DNA of 64,000 nucleotides from Mycolicibacterium rufum. Its GTDB lineage: Bacteria; Actinomycetota; Actinomycetes; Mycobacteriales; Mycobacteriaceae. Of this stretch, positions 17,084 through 26,420 are shown piece after piece. The notes below the pieces were generated by a model that saw only the letters and a program-made list of their open reading frames with translations, had not been told where the DNA came from and did not search any database. The stretch is taken from contig NZ_CP092427.2 in the NCBI RefSeq assembly GCF_022374875.2, positions 3,782,001 through 3,846,000 of the forward strand, in the 5' to 3' direction. Within the stretch, counting starts at the first letter, position 1. Each line of letters opens with the position of its first letter. A program made the position numbers and the translations under genes.

Positions 17084-18636
17084 ACGGTGCGCGTTCCCTG
17101 CTGACCACGCTCGTCGACGCGGGCGTCGACGTCTGCTTCGCCAACCCGGGCACGTCGGAGATGCATTTCGTCGCCGCGCTGGACACCGTCGGCGGAATGC
17201 GCGGCGTCCTGACGCTGTTCGAAGGGGTCGCCACCGGAGCCGCCGACGGGTACGCACGGATCGCAGGCACGCCCGCTGCGGTGCTGCTGCACCTCGGGCC
17301 CGGTCTGGGCAACGGCCTGGCCAACCTGCACAACGCGCGGCGGGCGCACACCCCGATGGTCGTCGTCGTCGGTGACCACGCCACCTACCACAAGAAGTAC
17401 GACGCCCCTTTGGAATCCGACATCGACGCGGTCGCCGGCTCCGTGTCGGGCTGGGTGCACCGCAGTCTGCGGCCCGCCGACATCGCCGCCGACACCATGG
17501 CGGCTCTCGACGCCGCCCGCCGGGGCGTCGTGTCGACGCTGATCCTGCCCGCCGACGTCTCGTGGAGCGACGGGGCGGGACCGGCACCCGCAGCGTCCGA
17601 GCCCGAGGAACCAGCCGTGGACGGCGACGCTGTCCGCGCCGCCGCGGCGGCGCTGCGTTCCGGGGAACGCGCCGTGGTCCTGGTCGGCGGCGACGCGACC
17701 CGGGCGCCGGGCCTGGCGGCCGCCGTCCGTATCGGCGAGGCCACCGGGGCGAGCGTGCTCTGCGAGACGTTCCCCGCCCGGCTCGAGCGCGGGGCGGGCG
17801 TCCCCGCCGTCGAGCGGCTCGCGTACTTCGCCGAGGCCGCCGCCGAACAGCTCGCCGGCGCACGGCATCTGGTGCTGGCCGGCGCGGTGTCGCCGGTGTC
17901 GTTCTTCGCCTATCCCGGGAAGGCGAGCGACCTGGTGCCCGACGGCTGCACGGTGCACGTGCTGGCATCGCATCGCGGCGCGGCGGCGGCGCTGGAGCAC
18001 CTGGCCGACGAGCTGGCGCCCGGCAGCACACCAGCGGTTGCGCCGTCGACGCGGCCGGCGTTGCCGACCGGCGACCTGAACGCGTTCGCCGCGGCCACCG
18101 TGATCGGCGCGCTACTCCCCGAGGGAGCGATCGTCGTCGACGAATCCAACACCGCGGGCGTGGGTGTCGCCGCGGCGACCGCCGGTGCTCCGGCCCACGA
18201 TGTGCTGACGCTGACCGGTGGCGCCATCGGCTACGGCATCCCGGCCGCGGTCGGCGCGGCGATCGCGGCGCCGGACCGTCCGGTGGTGTCGCTGCAGGCC
18301 GATGGCTCGGCGCTGTACACGATCTCGGCGCTGTGGACCCAGGCTCGCGAGCACCTCGACGTGACGACGGTGATCTTCGACAACGGCGCCTACGACATCC
18401 TGCGCATCGAACTGCAGCGGGTGGGCGCGACCAGCGGTGCCGAACCTGGACCGAAGGCTCGTGAGCTGCTCGACCTCGGCTCTCCCGCCATGGATTTCGT
18501 GCAGATCGCCGAGGGTTTCGGCGTGCCGGCCCGGCGCGTCAGGACCGCCGAGGAGCTGGCGGCCGCGCTGGCCGACGCGTTCGCCGAGCCGGGCCCGCAC
18601 TTGATCGACGCGATGGTGCCGTCCCTGCTGTCGTGA
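17080..18636 (+). CDS. ilvX: Thiamine-diphosphate-dependent enzyme, IlvX-like
   Basis: A 518-residue protein with the three-domain layout of the acetolactate synthase / benzoylformate decarboxylase family. The N-terminal pyrimidine-binding domain keeps the glutamate in LFEGVATGAADGYAR, and the C-terminal domain has the thiamine-diphosphate motif starting LQADGSALYT and running to FDNGAYDILR (G-D-G replaced by A-D-G). It corresponds to Rv3509c, annotated ilvX in M. tuberculosis. Branched-chain amino-acid synthesis seems unlikely given its location between sterol genes, and a 2-keto-acid decarboxylase or carboligase role is possible. It starts within the amidohydrolase stop. Confidence 0.83.
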   Translation: MNGARSLLTTLVDAGVDVCFANPGTSEMHFVAALDTVGGMRGVLTLFEGVATGAADGYARIAGTPAAVLLHLGPGLGNGLANLHNARRAHTPMVVVVGDHATYHKKYDAPLESDIDAVAGSVSGWVHRSLRPADIAADTMAALDAARRGVVSTLILPADVSWSDGAGPAPAASEPEEPAVDGDAVRAAAAALRSGERAVVLVGGDATRAPGLAAAVRIGEATGASVLCETFPARLERGAGVPAVERLAYFAEAAAEQLAGARHLVLAGAVSPVSFFAYPGKASDLVPDGCTVHVLASHRGAAAALEHLADELAPGSTPAVAPSTRPALPTGDLNAFAAATVIGALLPEGAIVVDESNTAGVGVAAATAGAPAHDVLTLTGGAIGYGIPAAVGAAIAAPDRPVVSLQADGSALYTISALWTQAREHLDVTTVIFDNGAYDILRIELQRVGATSGAEPGPKARELLDLGSPAMDFVQIAEGFGVPARRVRTAEELAAALADAFAEPGPHLIDAMVPSLLS

Positions 18637-18642
18637 GCCGCG

Positions 18643-19323
18643 TCAGGGCAGGATGATGGCCTGCTCGGTCACGGTGGTCAGACCCGCATCGGCGATGTCG
18701 AACTCGCTCTGCGCCGCGTCGGCGTTGAACTGCACCACGTAGAGGCCGTCGTCGGCAGGGATCGCCACCGTCGTCTGCGCCACGACCTTCGTGACGCCGT
18801 TCTGCACCCACGTGCCACCGAGCCGGTAACTCGGGTAGTCGTCGCGACCACCCGGTCCCGGCTCCCCGATCGGCGTCCAGCCGGCGAGGTCAGCGAGCTC
18901 GCCGGGAGCCGCGTCGATCACGCCCTGCGGATCAGCCGCGCCGGTCAGCTTCGACATCAGCACCACGATGTTCGGTGTGTACTCCTCGGGCCGGTCGCCC
19001 CGGTAGACGATGGCGGAATAGGCCCACTCCGGAGTGAGGGACCCCGCGTCCTCCCACCCGTCCATCCACGGCAGGTCGACGGACGGAGCCCCCGCGTCTC
19101 CACGGTGGATCACGGTCTCCTGCAAACCGTTCGTGGCGATGTACTCGCGAATCGTGCGGGCTCGCGTGGGAGCCGCGTTCGGCTCAGCGGCGGCAGCGGC
19201 AGGCGGCGCGGAGGTGACGGGCCCCGCAGGCGTCGACGGAGACGGACCGCCGTCGGTGGGCGAGCCGCAGGCCGACACCACGACGGCAGCCGCAACGGCG
19301 AACCGGGTGACGGCGCGGGTCAT
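18643..19323 (-). CDS. LpqN/LpqT-family lipoprotein
   Basis: A 226-residue exported lipoprotein. The signal peptide MTRAVTRFAVAAAVVVSACG ends in a VSAC lipobox with Cys19, followed by a Pro/Ser/Ala linker and then a domain with REYIATNGLQETVIHRGDAG, LPWMDGWEDAG and VVVLMSKL-like strands typical of mycobacterial LpqN/LpqT proteins. These are cell-envelope proteins; LpqN has been linked to envelope lipid handling and host interaction. The gene converges on the ilvX-like gene and lies just downstream of the kshA2 stop on the same strand. It has no sterol-specific feature. Confidence 0.82.
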   Translation of the reverse strand: MTRAVTRFAVAAAVVVSACGSPTDGGPSPSTPAGPVTSAPPAAAAAEPNAAPTRARTIREYIATNGLQETVIHRGDAGAPSVDLPWMDGWEDAGSLTPEWAYSAIVYRGDRPEEYTPNIVVLMSKLTGAADPQGVIDAAPGELADLAGWTPIGEPGPGGRDDYPSYRLGGTWVQNGVTKVVAQTTVAIPADDGLYVVQFNADAAQSEFDIADAGLTTVTEQAIILP

Positions 19324-19378
19324 GGCTGGAATCCTGCCGGTCCGGCATCAGCCTTGTCCAGGGAAGTGCACTTTGCAA

Positions 19379-20542
19379 CTACTTGTTTGCTGAGTCGGTC
19401 GTCGACTCCGATGCCCCCGCGGCGAGACGGGCCAGGTTCTGCTCCACCTCCTGCTGCCACAGATCGAAGGCGTGCGTGGTGTCGACCTCCTGCTCGAAGC
19501 GGTCGGTCATGTCGGGCGTGACGTCGGCGGCGTCGACGTAGAACTGCTCGTACCAGCGCCGGTGCTGATACACCGGGCCGTCCTCCTCGGTCAGCAGAGG
19601 ATTGTCGATGCGGGTCTTGTTCTTCCAGATTTCGACGTCCTCGAGAAAGCCCTCGCCGAAGGTCCGGTTCATCGCCGCCGCGAGTTTGGCGGCCTTGTCG
19701 GCGGGCAGGCCTGGCATCGCGGCGACGGCGACGCCCCACTGCAGCACGAACGAGTGGTGCGTCACCGGGTAGTGGCAGTTGATCAGCGCCACCTCCACGG
19801 TGAATCCGGGGGCGAGGTCGTTGTGCAGCCAGTTGATCATGTACGCGGGGCCGAAATAGGTCGCCTCGGACCTCAGATACGTCCCCTCCCAGAGCTTCTC
19901 GGGATCGGCGGTGTAGTCCGGCCGTGGCTTGGACTCCATGTACTGGCTGGCGGTGTGCCCCTCGATCACGTTCTTGAAATACGTGGGGTACGCGTGGTGG
20001 ATGTAGAAGAAGTGCGCCATGTCGACGTTGTTGTCGACGATCTCGCGGCAGTGCGCGCCCTCGATGAGGATCGAACTCCACTGCCAGGGCGACCAGCGGC
20101 CCTCGTCGTAACCGTCGATCGTCGGCGGGGTGAGCTCGGCCGACGGCGTCGAACCCTCGGGATCGTGCCAGACCAGCAGTTGACCGTTCACCTCGGTCGT
20201 CTGCCACGCGCGGGTGCGCGCCATCCTCGGGGTCCGCTTGGCGTACGGGACGAGCGAGCATCGGCCGTCGCCGCGCCATCGCCAGTCGTGGAACGGGCAC
20301 GCGATGTCGTCGCCCTTGACCGTGCCCTGGCCGAGGTTGCCGCCCATGTGGCGGCAGTACCCGTCGAGGACGTTGAGGGTGCCCGTGGAGTCGGCGAACA
20401 CCACCAGCATCGTGCCGAAGGCGTTGATGCTGTGCGGCTTTCCATCCCGGAACGTCTCGGCAAGACCGAGGCAGTGCCAGCCGCGGGCGTAGCGCGTCAT
20501 CGCCGTGCCGGTGTCGATGTCGCGGATGTGCTCGGTCGTCAT
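19379..20542 (-). CDS. kshA2: Second KshA-type 3-ketosteroid 9alpha-hydroxylase oxygenase
   Basis: A 387-residue Rieske oxygenase paralogous to the kshA at 1033-2184. The Rieske ligands are C63-x-H65 and C82-x2-H85, and the iron motif DMAHFFYIHHAYP is intact. It lacks nothing catalytic that I can see, but diverges in the substrate-facing stretches (for example ESKPRPDYTADPEKLWEG where KshA has HNVGRPDVNDMG). Its ATG overlaps the KstD-like stop by 4 nt, and it is the last gene of the fadE26 operon. Multiple KshA paralogs with different substrate range are known in Rhodococcus; a specialised substrate is inferred here. The symbol is positional, not an established name. Confidence 0.88.
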   Translation of the reverse strand: MTTEHIRDIDTGTAMTRYARGWHCLGLAETFRDGKPHSINAFGTMLVVFADSTGTLNVLDGYCRHMGGNLGQGTVKGDDIACPFHDWRWRGDGRCSLVPYAKRTPRMARTRAWQTTEVNGQLLVWHDPEGSTPSAELTPPTIDGYDEGRWSPWQWSSILIEGAHCREIVDNNVDMAHFFYIHHAYPTYFKNVIEGHTASQYMESKPRPDYTADPEKLWEGTYLRSEATYFGPAYMINWLHNDLAPGFTVEVALINCHYPVTHHSFVLQWGVAVAAMPGLPADKAAKLAAAMNRTFGEGFLEDVEIWKNKTRIDNPLLTEEDGPVYQHRRWYEQFYVDAADVTPDMTDRFEQEVDTTHAFDLWQQEVEQNLARLAAGASESTTDSANK

Positions 20543-22101
20543 GGCCGGGTCCTTCCTGTCATGTCCAGCGCCGCGAGGTGGCTGAACACCATGCTGGTGC
20601 CGATGGGGTTGCCGCCGCCGGGGTAGGCGGTGCCGCTGGGGGCGGCCATCGTGTTGCCCGCCGCGTACAGACCGGGGATCACCGCGCCCGCGGTGTCGAG
20701 GACCCGCGCCGCGGCGTCGGTGCGCAGCCCGCCCTTGGTGCCCAGATCCGAGACGCCGAATGCGGCGGCGTGGAACGGCGGCCGTTCGATCGGCACCAGC
20801 GGGGACGCGCCGCCGGAGAACGCGCGGTCGTAGGCCTCGCCACCGCGACCGTGGTCCTCGTCGACGCCGGCACTGGCGAAGGCGTTGTAGCGGGCCACGG
20901 TGTGCTCCAGGTTCTCCGGCGGAACGCCGATCTCCGTGGCCAGCTCGGCGAGAGTGTCTGCGGTGCGCCACAATCCGGCCGCGACGTAGCGCTCGGTCTC
21001 GACCATCGACACGTTCGGCGCCTTGACCGGCGGCACTGCACCCTCGCGGTCGTCGTACACCATCCAGTAGGGCAGCGTGACGGTGCCGTCGGCCATCGCC
21101 GCCAGGATCGCCCGGCCCAGCCGGTCGTAGGCGGCGGACTCGTTGACGAACCGGCGGCCGCGGTCGTCGACGAAGATGCCGCCCGTGAACCACAGAGCGA
21201 ACGCCGAGGTGCCGTCGGGGTGGGTGAGGCCCGGTGACCACCAGGCCTGGTCCATCAGGTCGATGTCGGCGCCGGCGGCGATCCCGGCAAGATGCGCCAG
21301 CCCGCGGTTCGACGGCGGTCCCATGCTGTCGGTGGATCGGCCCGGCACGCCGTAGCGCTTGCGCATCGCGTCGTTGTGCTCGAATCCGCCTGCGGCGAGC
21401 AGCACTCCGCGGCGGGTCCTGACGGTCCGGCTGCGCTCCCCGGTCGTCACGACGGCCCCGACCACCGCGCCGTCCTCGACGACGAGCTCGGTCAGCGCCG
21501 TGTTGAGCCGGGTGGCGGCGTGCGGATGACGACGGAGGGCGATCAGGAAGCGGGCGATCAGCGCGCGGCCGCCGACGAAATAGTCCTGAGGCTGCGGCCG
21601 CCCGAGCCGGTCGGTGTCGAGGGGACCGCGGATGAGCTCGGCCAGATCCGGTGCGGCGGCGACCCGCAGCGGCTTGGCTGCGATGTGACGCATGCCGTCG
21701 TGGCGCGCCTTGGGGGCCGACCCGAAATAGTCCGGCCATGGCAGCAGCGAGAACTTGAGCTGCTCATCGGCTTCGAGATAGCTGATCAGCGGGGCACCGC
21801 CCCGCACGTAGGCCTCCCGCAGCGCGGCCGGCGTGCGGTCGCCGACGACGGCGTTGTAGTACTCGAGCGCGTCGTCGAGGGTGTCGTCTGGTGCGTCGCC
21901 GTAGCCGGCGCGCTGCAGGACGGGATTGCACGGGAACCACATCCCGCCGCCGCCGGAGTAGGCCGTGGTGCCGCCGAACCGGTCCGACGCCTCCACCAGC
22001 AGCACGTCGAGGCCCTCCCGCGCCGCGGTGTAGGCGCCGGTGACCCCGCCGGCCCCCGACCCCGCGACCAGTACGTCGGTCTCCTCATCCCAGTCGTGCA
22101 T
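20539..22101 (-). CDS. FAD-dependent 3-ketosteroid Delta1-dehydrogenase-like protein
   Basis: A 520-residue flavoprotein of the succinate dehydrogenase / fumarate reductase / KstD superfamily. The N-terminal FAD loop is VLVAGSGAGGVTGAYTAAREG followed by VEASDRFGGTTAYSGGG. The C-terminal signature AYPGGGNPIGTSMVFSH carries the Tyr and the Gly four residues later that form the 3-keto-binding and catalytic pair in KstD. The ATG 22101 start precedes the FAD loop directly and overlaps the upstream fadD stop by 17 nt. Encoded together with KshA2, it gives a likely Delta1-dehydrogenation / 9alpha-hydroxylation pair for ring opening. Delta4- or other steroid dehydrogenase activity is possible. Confidence 0.82.
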   Translation of the reverse strand: MHDWDEETDVLVAGSGAGGVTGAYTAAREGLDVLLVEASDRFGGTTAYSGGGGMWFPCNPVLQRAGYGDAPDDTLDDALEYYNAVVGDRTPAALREAYVRGGAPLISYLEADEQLKFSLLPWPDYFGSAPKARHDGMRHIAAKPLRVAAAPDLAELIRGPLDTDRLGRPQPQDYFVGGRALIARFLIALRRHPHAATRLNTALTELVVEDGAVVGAVVTTGERSRTVRTRRGVLLAAGGFEHNDAMRKRYGVPGRSTDSMGPPSNRGLAHLAGIAAGADIDLMDQAWWSPGLTHPDGTSAFALWFTGGIFVDDRGRRFVNESAAYDRLGRAILAAMADGTVTLPYWMVYDDREGAVPPVKAPNVSMVETERYVAAGLWRTADTLAELATEIGVPPENLEHTVARYNAFASAGVDEDHGRGGEAYDRAFSGGASPLVPIERPPFHAAAFGVSDLGTKGGLRTDAAARVLDTAGAVIPGLYAAGNTMAAPSGTAYPGGGNPIGTSMVFSHLAALDMTGRTRP

Positions 22102-23767
22102 GGGGCTGCCTTCCGTGCGAAGCGAACTCGTCGTCGAGCGCCTGCCGGTCGGCGGCGTCCATGAGCCGGTACCGCGGTGTCCCGCGGCCGGCCCAGTGGT
22201 AGACCGCCTCGGCGGTGTGCCAGCGCTGCGCCTGCAGGTCGCGTTTGAGGATCTTGTTCGATCCGGTGACCGGCAGGTCGGCCGACACGCGCAGCAGCCG
22301 GGGAAATCCCTTGGCGCCCAGATCATCCTGCGCGGCGAGGAACGCGGTGAAGGCGTCCGGATCGAACGCGTGGGGGTCCGCAACCTCGATGGCGGCCATC
22401 ACCTGGTCGCCCGAGCGCGGATCGGGCACGCCGTACACCGCCGCGGCGATGACGTCCGGATGGCGCCGCAGCACCCGCTCGATGCTCAGCGCCGAGATGT
22501 TCTCGCCGTCGACCCGAATCCAGTCCCCGCGCCGGCCTGCGAAGTACAGGAATCCGTCGCCGTCGACGTAGCCGAGATCTCCCGTCCAGTACCAGCCGTT
22601 GCGGGTCCGCTCGGCGTCGGCCGCGTCGTTGCGGTAGTAGCCCTCGAAGTCGCGCACTCCGCGCCGGTCGACGATCTCGCCGATGGCCTCGTCGGCGTTG
22701 CACACCCGGCCCGATCCGTCGAGAACGGCGGGGGGACACGGTGTCGTCGTCGCGGGATCGACGACCACGACGTCGGGGTGGGCGGGCCGGCCGAGTGCGC
22801 CGGGCGGGGCGGCGGAATCCGGCAGGGCGACCGCTCCGCCCTCACTGGAGCCGTAGCCCTCGTACAGCTCGGCGCCGAACCGACGCCGGAACTCCTTCTG
22901 GTCCTCGGGGGACGCCTCGGTGCCGAACCCACGGTGCAGCGTGTTGTCCCCGTCGTCCGGCGCCTCGGGGGTGGCCATCAGGTACGCCAACGCCTTGCCC
23001 ACGTAGGTGAAGAACGTGGCACCGAAGAAGCGCACGTCGGGCAGGAATCCGGACGCCGAGAACGTCGGTGTGAGGCACACCGTCGCGCCGTTGGCCAGCG
23101 CGGGCGCCCACAGCGCCATCAGGGCGTTGCCGTGGAAGAGCGGCATGCAGCAGTAGTCGACGTCGCCTCGGTGGTGACCGAACTTGTCGGTCGCCGCGTA
23201 GGCGATGCGGGCCAACCGGCCCTGGGTGCAGCGCACGGCCTTGGAGGATCCGGTCGTGCCGGAGGTGAACAGCAGCAGCATCAGGGTGCTCGCGTCCACA
23301 CCTGCTGCGGCACGGGGTCTTTCGCGGTGTGCCTCGATGCGACGGTGGTAACCGGAATCATCGACGGACAGGATCATGTCCGCAGCCAGGCCGTGATCGA
23401 GAGAGGCGAGGCGCTCGCTGCCGACAGTGTCGGTGACGATCATCGCGCAGTCGGCGTGCCGGATGTCGGCGGCCAGATCGGACGCGCCCCGGGTGGGGTT
23501 GAGTCCGACGACGGTCGCTCCCGCGAGGGCCGCGGCGCCCAGCCAGAACACGAAGTCCGGCACGTTGTCCAGCAGGACGCCGATGTGCAGCGGTGCCTCG
23601 CAGGCTCTTTCACGGTGCAGCGCGGTCGCCAGCGCCGCGCGGGCGGCCGACTCGGTCACCACCTCGTCCCAGGTCCAGGCGCGGGCCCGGGTGCGCAGGC
23701 CGGGATGATGGTCGTCACGGCGGTCGAGCAGCATCGTGGCGATGTCGGTGTGCCGGGTCGCGGTCAC
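22085..23767 (-). CDS. Acyl-CoA ligase, FadD17 paralog
   Basis: A 560-residue ANL ligase. It has the P-loop LLFTSGTTGSSKAVRC, the GYGSSEGG motif, the YWTGDLGYVDGDGFLYFAGR hinge region and the late catalytic lysine in VTGSNKILKRDL. It is clearly related to the FadD17 encoded immediately upstream (shared VGLNPTR, ADCAMIVTD and SMPLFH-like blocks). Both neighbours overlap it: GTGA with fadD17 and 17 nt with the KstD-like gene. The pair of ligases suggests activation of two different steroid acids. M. tuberculosis lacks a second ligase at this position. Confidence 0.87.
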   Translation of the reverse strand: MTATRHTDIATMLLDRRDDHHPGLRTRARAWTWDEVVTESAARAALATALHRERACEAPLHIGVLLDNVPDFVFWLGAAALAGATVVGLNPTRGASDLAADIRHADCAMIVTDTVGSERLASLDHGLAADMILSVDDSGYHRRIEAHRERPRAAAGVDASTLMLLLFTSGTTGSSKAVRCTQGRLARIAYAATDKFGHHRGDVDYCCMPLFHGNALMALWAPALANGATVCLTPTFSASGFLPDVRFFGATFFTYVGKALAYLMATPEAPDDGDNTLHRGFGTEASPEDQKEFRRRFGAELYEGYGSSEGGAVALPDSAAPPGALGRPAHPDVVVVDPATTTPCPPAVLDGSGRVCNADEAIGEIVDRRGVRDFEGYYRNDAADAERTRNGWYWTGDLGYVDGDGFLYFAGRRGDWIRVDGENISALSIERVLRRHPDVIAAAVYGVPDPRSGDQVMAAIEVADPHAFDPDAFTAFLAAQDDLGAKGFPRLLRVSADLPVTGSNKILKRDLQAQRWHTAEAVYHWAGRGTPRYRLMDAADRQALDDEFASHGRQPHARLG

Positions 23768-25287
23768 GGCCGGTAAATCCGGTGTACGGGATCGGCGCAG
23801 TCGGTGCCCTCGGCCGTGAGGCGCCGTTTGACCACCTTGAACGTCTCGGTGCGGGGGAGGGCCTCGGCGACCCGCACGACCATGGGCCACTGCTTGGGGC
23901 CGAGATCGTCCTGGCGGGAGAGAAACTCGGCGAACGTCGCCGGATCGAACCCGTCCGGGTCCGGCAGTACCAGCGCCGCCATCACCCGGTCCCCGACGTC
24001 CTCGTCCGGAATCGGGTAGACGACGGCCTCGGTGACACCGGGATAGCGCATCAGGATGCGTTCGATGGGCGCGGTGCCGAGGTTCTCGCCGTCGACCCGC
24101 ATCCAGTCGCCGAGGCGTCCGGCGAAGTACGCGAAGCCGTTCTCGTCGCGGTAGGCCAGGTCACCACTGTGGTAGACACCGCCGCGCATGCGGTCGGCCT
24201 CGGCCTCGGGATCCCGGTAGTAGCCGCGGAACTGGCCGGGCCCGTCGGTGTTGACCAGTTCGCCGATGACCCCGGGCGGGCACTCCGCGCCGGTGTCGAC
24301 GTCGAGGATCGTCACTCCGCCCACGAGCGGCCCGAGCGCTCCCTCGGGAGTGTCGGGCGTCCGGGCGATCGACACCCCGCCCTCACTGGACCCGAACCCG
24401 TCGACCACCTCGACGGCGAATCGCCGCGCGAAGCGCGTCAGATCCCGCGGGGCGCCCTCGTTGCCGTAGGCCACGCGCAACGGGTTTTCGGTGTCGTCGG
24501 GGCGTTCCGGAGTCGCCAGGATGTAGGACAGTGGCTTGCCGACGTAGTTGGCGTAGGTGGCACCGACACGGCGGATGTCCGGGAAGAACTGCGACGCCGA
24601 GAATCTGCGCCGCAACGCGATCGACGCACCACCGGCCACGGCCGGTGCCCACCCCGCCATGATCGCGTTGGAGTGGAACAGCGGCATCGACAGGTAGCAC
24701 GTGTCCGTGGGTCCCAGGCTGAACCGCTGCGCCAGCATCCGGCCGGGGAAGGCGACCTTCTCGTGGGTGCAGCGCACCGCCTTCGGGTCGCCGCTGGTGC
24801 CGGAGGTGAAGATCAGCATGAACAGATCGTCGGGGTCGGCCGGCCGGAACTCGACGTCGGCATCGGCGTGGGCCGCCACTTCGACGGCGAAGTCACAGGA
24901 TTCGACGTCGATGGCCGCAATCCCGGGCGCCGCGCTGCCCCGGTCGGCCAGCACCAGCTGGCAGTCGGCATGGTCGATGTCGCGCTGCAGCGCCGCTCCG
25001 CGCCGGGTGGGGTTCAAACCGACCGGCACGATCCCCGAGAGTGCGGCGGCCACCAGCACCGTCGAGAAGAACGGTGTGTTGCCCGCCAGCACCCCGACGT
25101 GGGGCGGGCGCCCCGGGTCCAGCCGTGCCCGCAGCGCCGCCGCCAACGCGGCGGCCTGCCGGATGTGGCTGCGCCAGGTGACGAACGACGGCTCACCGGT
25201 GCCGTCGACGCCGTACACCCCCCGGTCCTCGACGTCGGCGAGCGGCGCCACCAGGGCGGACACGGTCGGTACGACGGCAGTGCCCAC
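23764..25287 (-). CDS. fadD17: Steroid-24-oyl-CoA ligase FadD17
   Basis: A 507-residue ANL ligase matching FadD17 (Rv3506, 502 residues) along its length. Matches include VGVLAGNTPFFSTVLVAAAL, LIFTSGTSGDPKAVRCTHEK, FGSSEGGVSI and GRLGDWMRVDGENLGTAPIE. FadD17 activates sterol C24 (C5) side-chain acids (established in M. tuberculosis). I chose GTG 25287 because the family starts a few residues before VSALVAPLADVEDRGVY. It follows fadE27 by 10 nt and overlaps the next ligase by 4 nt. Confidence 0.92.
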   Translation of the reverse strand: MGTAVVPTVSALVAPLADVEDRGVYGVDGTGEPSFVTWRSHIRQAAALAAALRARLDPGRPPHVGVLAGNTPFFSTVLVAAALSGIVPVGLNPTRRGAALQRDIDHADCQLVLADRGSAAPGIAAIDVESCDFAVEVAAHADADVEFRPADPDDLFMLIFTSGTSGDPKAVRCTHEKVAFPGRMLAQRFSLGPTDTCYLSMPLFHSNAIMAGWAPAVAGGASIALRRRFSASQFFPDIRRVGATYANYVGKPLSYILATPERPDDTENPLRVAYGNEGAPRDLTRFARRFAVEVVDGFGSSEGGVSIARTPDTPEGALGPLVGGVTILDVDTGAECPPGVIGELVNTDGPGQFRGYYRDPEAEADRMRGGVYHSGDLAYRDENGFAYFAGRLGDWMRVDGENLGTAPIERILMRYPGVTEAVVYPIPDEDVGDRVMAALVLPDPDGFDPATFAEFLSRQDDLGPKQWPMVVRVAEALPRTETFKVVKRRLTAEGTDCADPVHRIYRP

Positions 25288-25297
25288 CGCTGTCGAC

Positions 25298-26407
25298 TCA
25301 GGCCGGGGTGTCGGCCAGTTCACGGCCGATGCGGAGCAGTTGCCCCGTCGCCCCACCGAGGGCGAATTCGGTCTGCTTCGCGGCCAGGAAGTACCGGTGC
25401 ACCGGATGGTCGGTGTCGATCCCGACACCGCCGTGGACGTGCACCGTGGTGTGTGCCACCCGGTGGCCCGCCTCGGCGGCCCAGAACGCGGCACTGGCGA
25501 CGTCGACGTCGGCCGGAAGGTCCTCGGAGAGCCGCCAGGCCGCCTGGGTCAGGGTCAGCCGCAGGCCCTTGATGTCGATGTAGCCGTCGGCCAATCGCGA
25601 CGACACCGCCTGGAAACTGCCGATCGGCCGATCGAACTGCTCACGTTCGCGCGCGTAGGCCGACGTCAGTTCGAGTGCCCGTTCCAGCACGCCCAGCTGG
25701 TAGGCGCTGCGGCCCAGCGCGCTGCGGGTGGTCAGCCAGTCGAGCACCTCCTGGCCGCCGACCCGGCGGTCGGCGGCCACCTCGACACCGTGCATCTCCA
25801 GCGCACCGACGCTGCCGTGGCCCGTGGTGTCCAGCGCTGTCACCGTGACCCCGGAGTCGGTCGCGCTGACAACGAAAACGCCGACGCCGGAATCGGTTTC
25901 GGCCGGCACCAGGAACGCGTCGGCGTGCGGCCCGTACGCCACCAGGGTGCGCGTGCCGGTCAGCGTGAAGCTCGGCCCGGTGGCCTGCGCACGGACCGGG
26001 CCCTCACCCATCTCACCGTCGAGCGCGACCGCGAGGATCTTCTCGCCGCGGATCGCCGGGGCCGCCCACTCCTGCTGCAGGGTCTCGGAGCCGTACGCGC
26101 CCAACGCACCGGCGCCGAGCACCACCGATTCGAGATACGGCACCGCAGCCAGCTGACGGCCCAGCGCCACCAGCACGGCGACCTCCTCCAGCACCCCGAA
26201 ACCGCCACCGCCCAACGACTCCGGCGACGTGGTGGACAGGATGTCGGCGTCGACGAGCTTGCTCCAGAGATCCCGGTCGAACCGGCCACCGGCATCGGGA
26301 CCGAGGCCGTCGAGGGCGCGCTGATGCTCGGGCGTGCAGATCGACTCGGTGATGGTGCGCACCAGGCCGCCGAGATCCTCGCTGGCTTCTGTGGTCGTGA
26401 AGTCCAT
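25298..26407 (-). CDS. fadE27: Acyl-CoA dehydrogenase FadE27 (ChsE5)
   Basis: A 369-residue acyl-CoA dehydrogenase-fold protein. It shows the central beta domain (VVSATDSGVTVTALDTTG), the helix YAREREQFDRPIGSFQAVSSRLADGYID with the FAD-binding Arg and Gln, and the C-terminal VHVHGGVGIDTDHPVHRYFLAAK. In M. tuberculosis FadE26 and FadE27 form an alpha2beta2 heterotetramer (ChsE4-ChsE5) that dehydrogenates the sterol side-chain acyl-CoA (established). The adjacent FadE26 gene, 13 nt upstream, supplies the partner. Only one of the two subunits normally supplies the catalytic base. Confidence 0.92.
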   Translation of the reverse strand: MDFTTTEASEDLGGLVRTITESICTPEHQRALDGLGPDAGGRFDRDLWSKLVDADILSTTSPESLGGGGFGVLEEVAVLVALGRQLAAVPYLESVVLGAGALGAYGSETLQQEWAAPAIRGEKILAVALDGEMGEGPVRAQATGPSFTLTGTRTLVAYGPHADAFLVPAETDSGVGVFVVSATDSGVTVTALDTTGHGSVGALEMHGVEVAADRRVGGQEVLDWLTTRSALGRSAYQLGVLERALELTSAYAREREQFDRPIGSFQAVSSRLADGYIDIKGLRLTLTQAAWRLSEDLPADVDVASAAFWAAEAGHRVAHTTVHVHGGVGIDTDHPVHRYFLAAKQTEFALGGATGQLLRIGRELADTPA

Positions 26408-26420
26408 CGTGGACGTCTCC

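Noticed and set aside
20543..21739. Upstream extension of the second KshA reading frame to 786 residues
   Set aside because: The added part is Arg/Pro-rich shadow of the FAD enzyme. The family start MTTEHIRDID at 20542 overlaps the upstream stop as expected for an operon.
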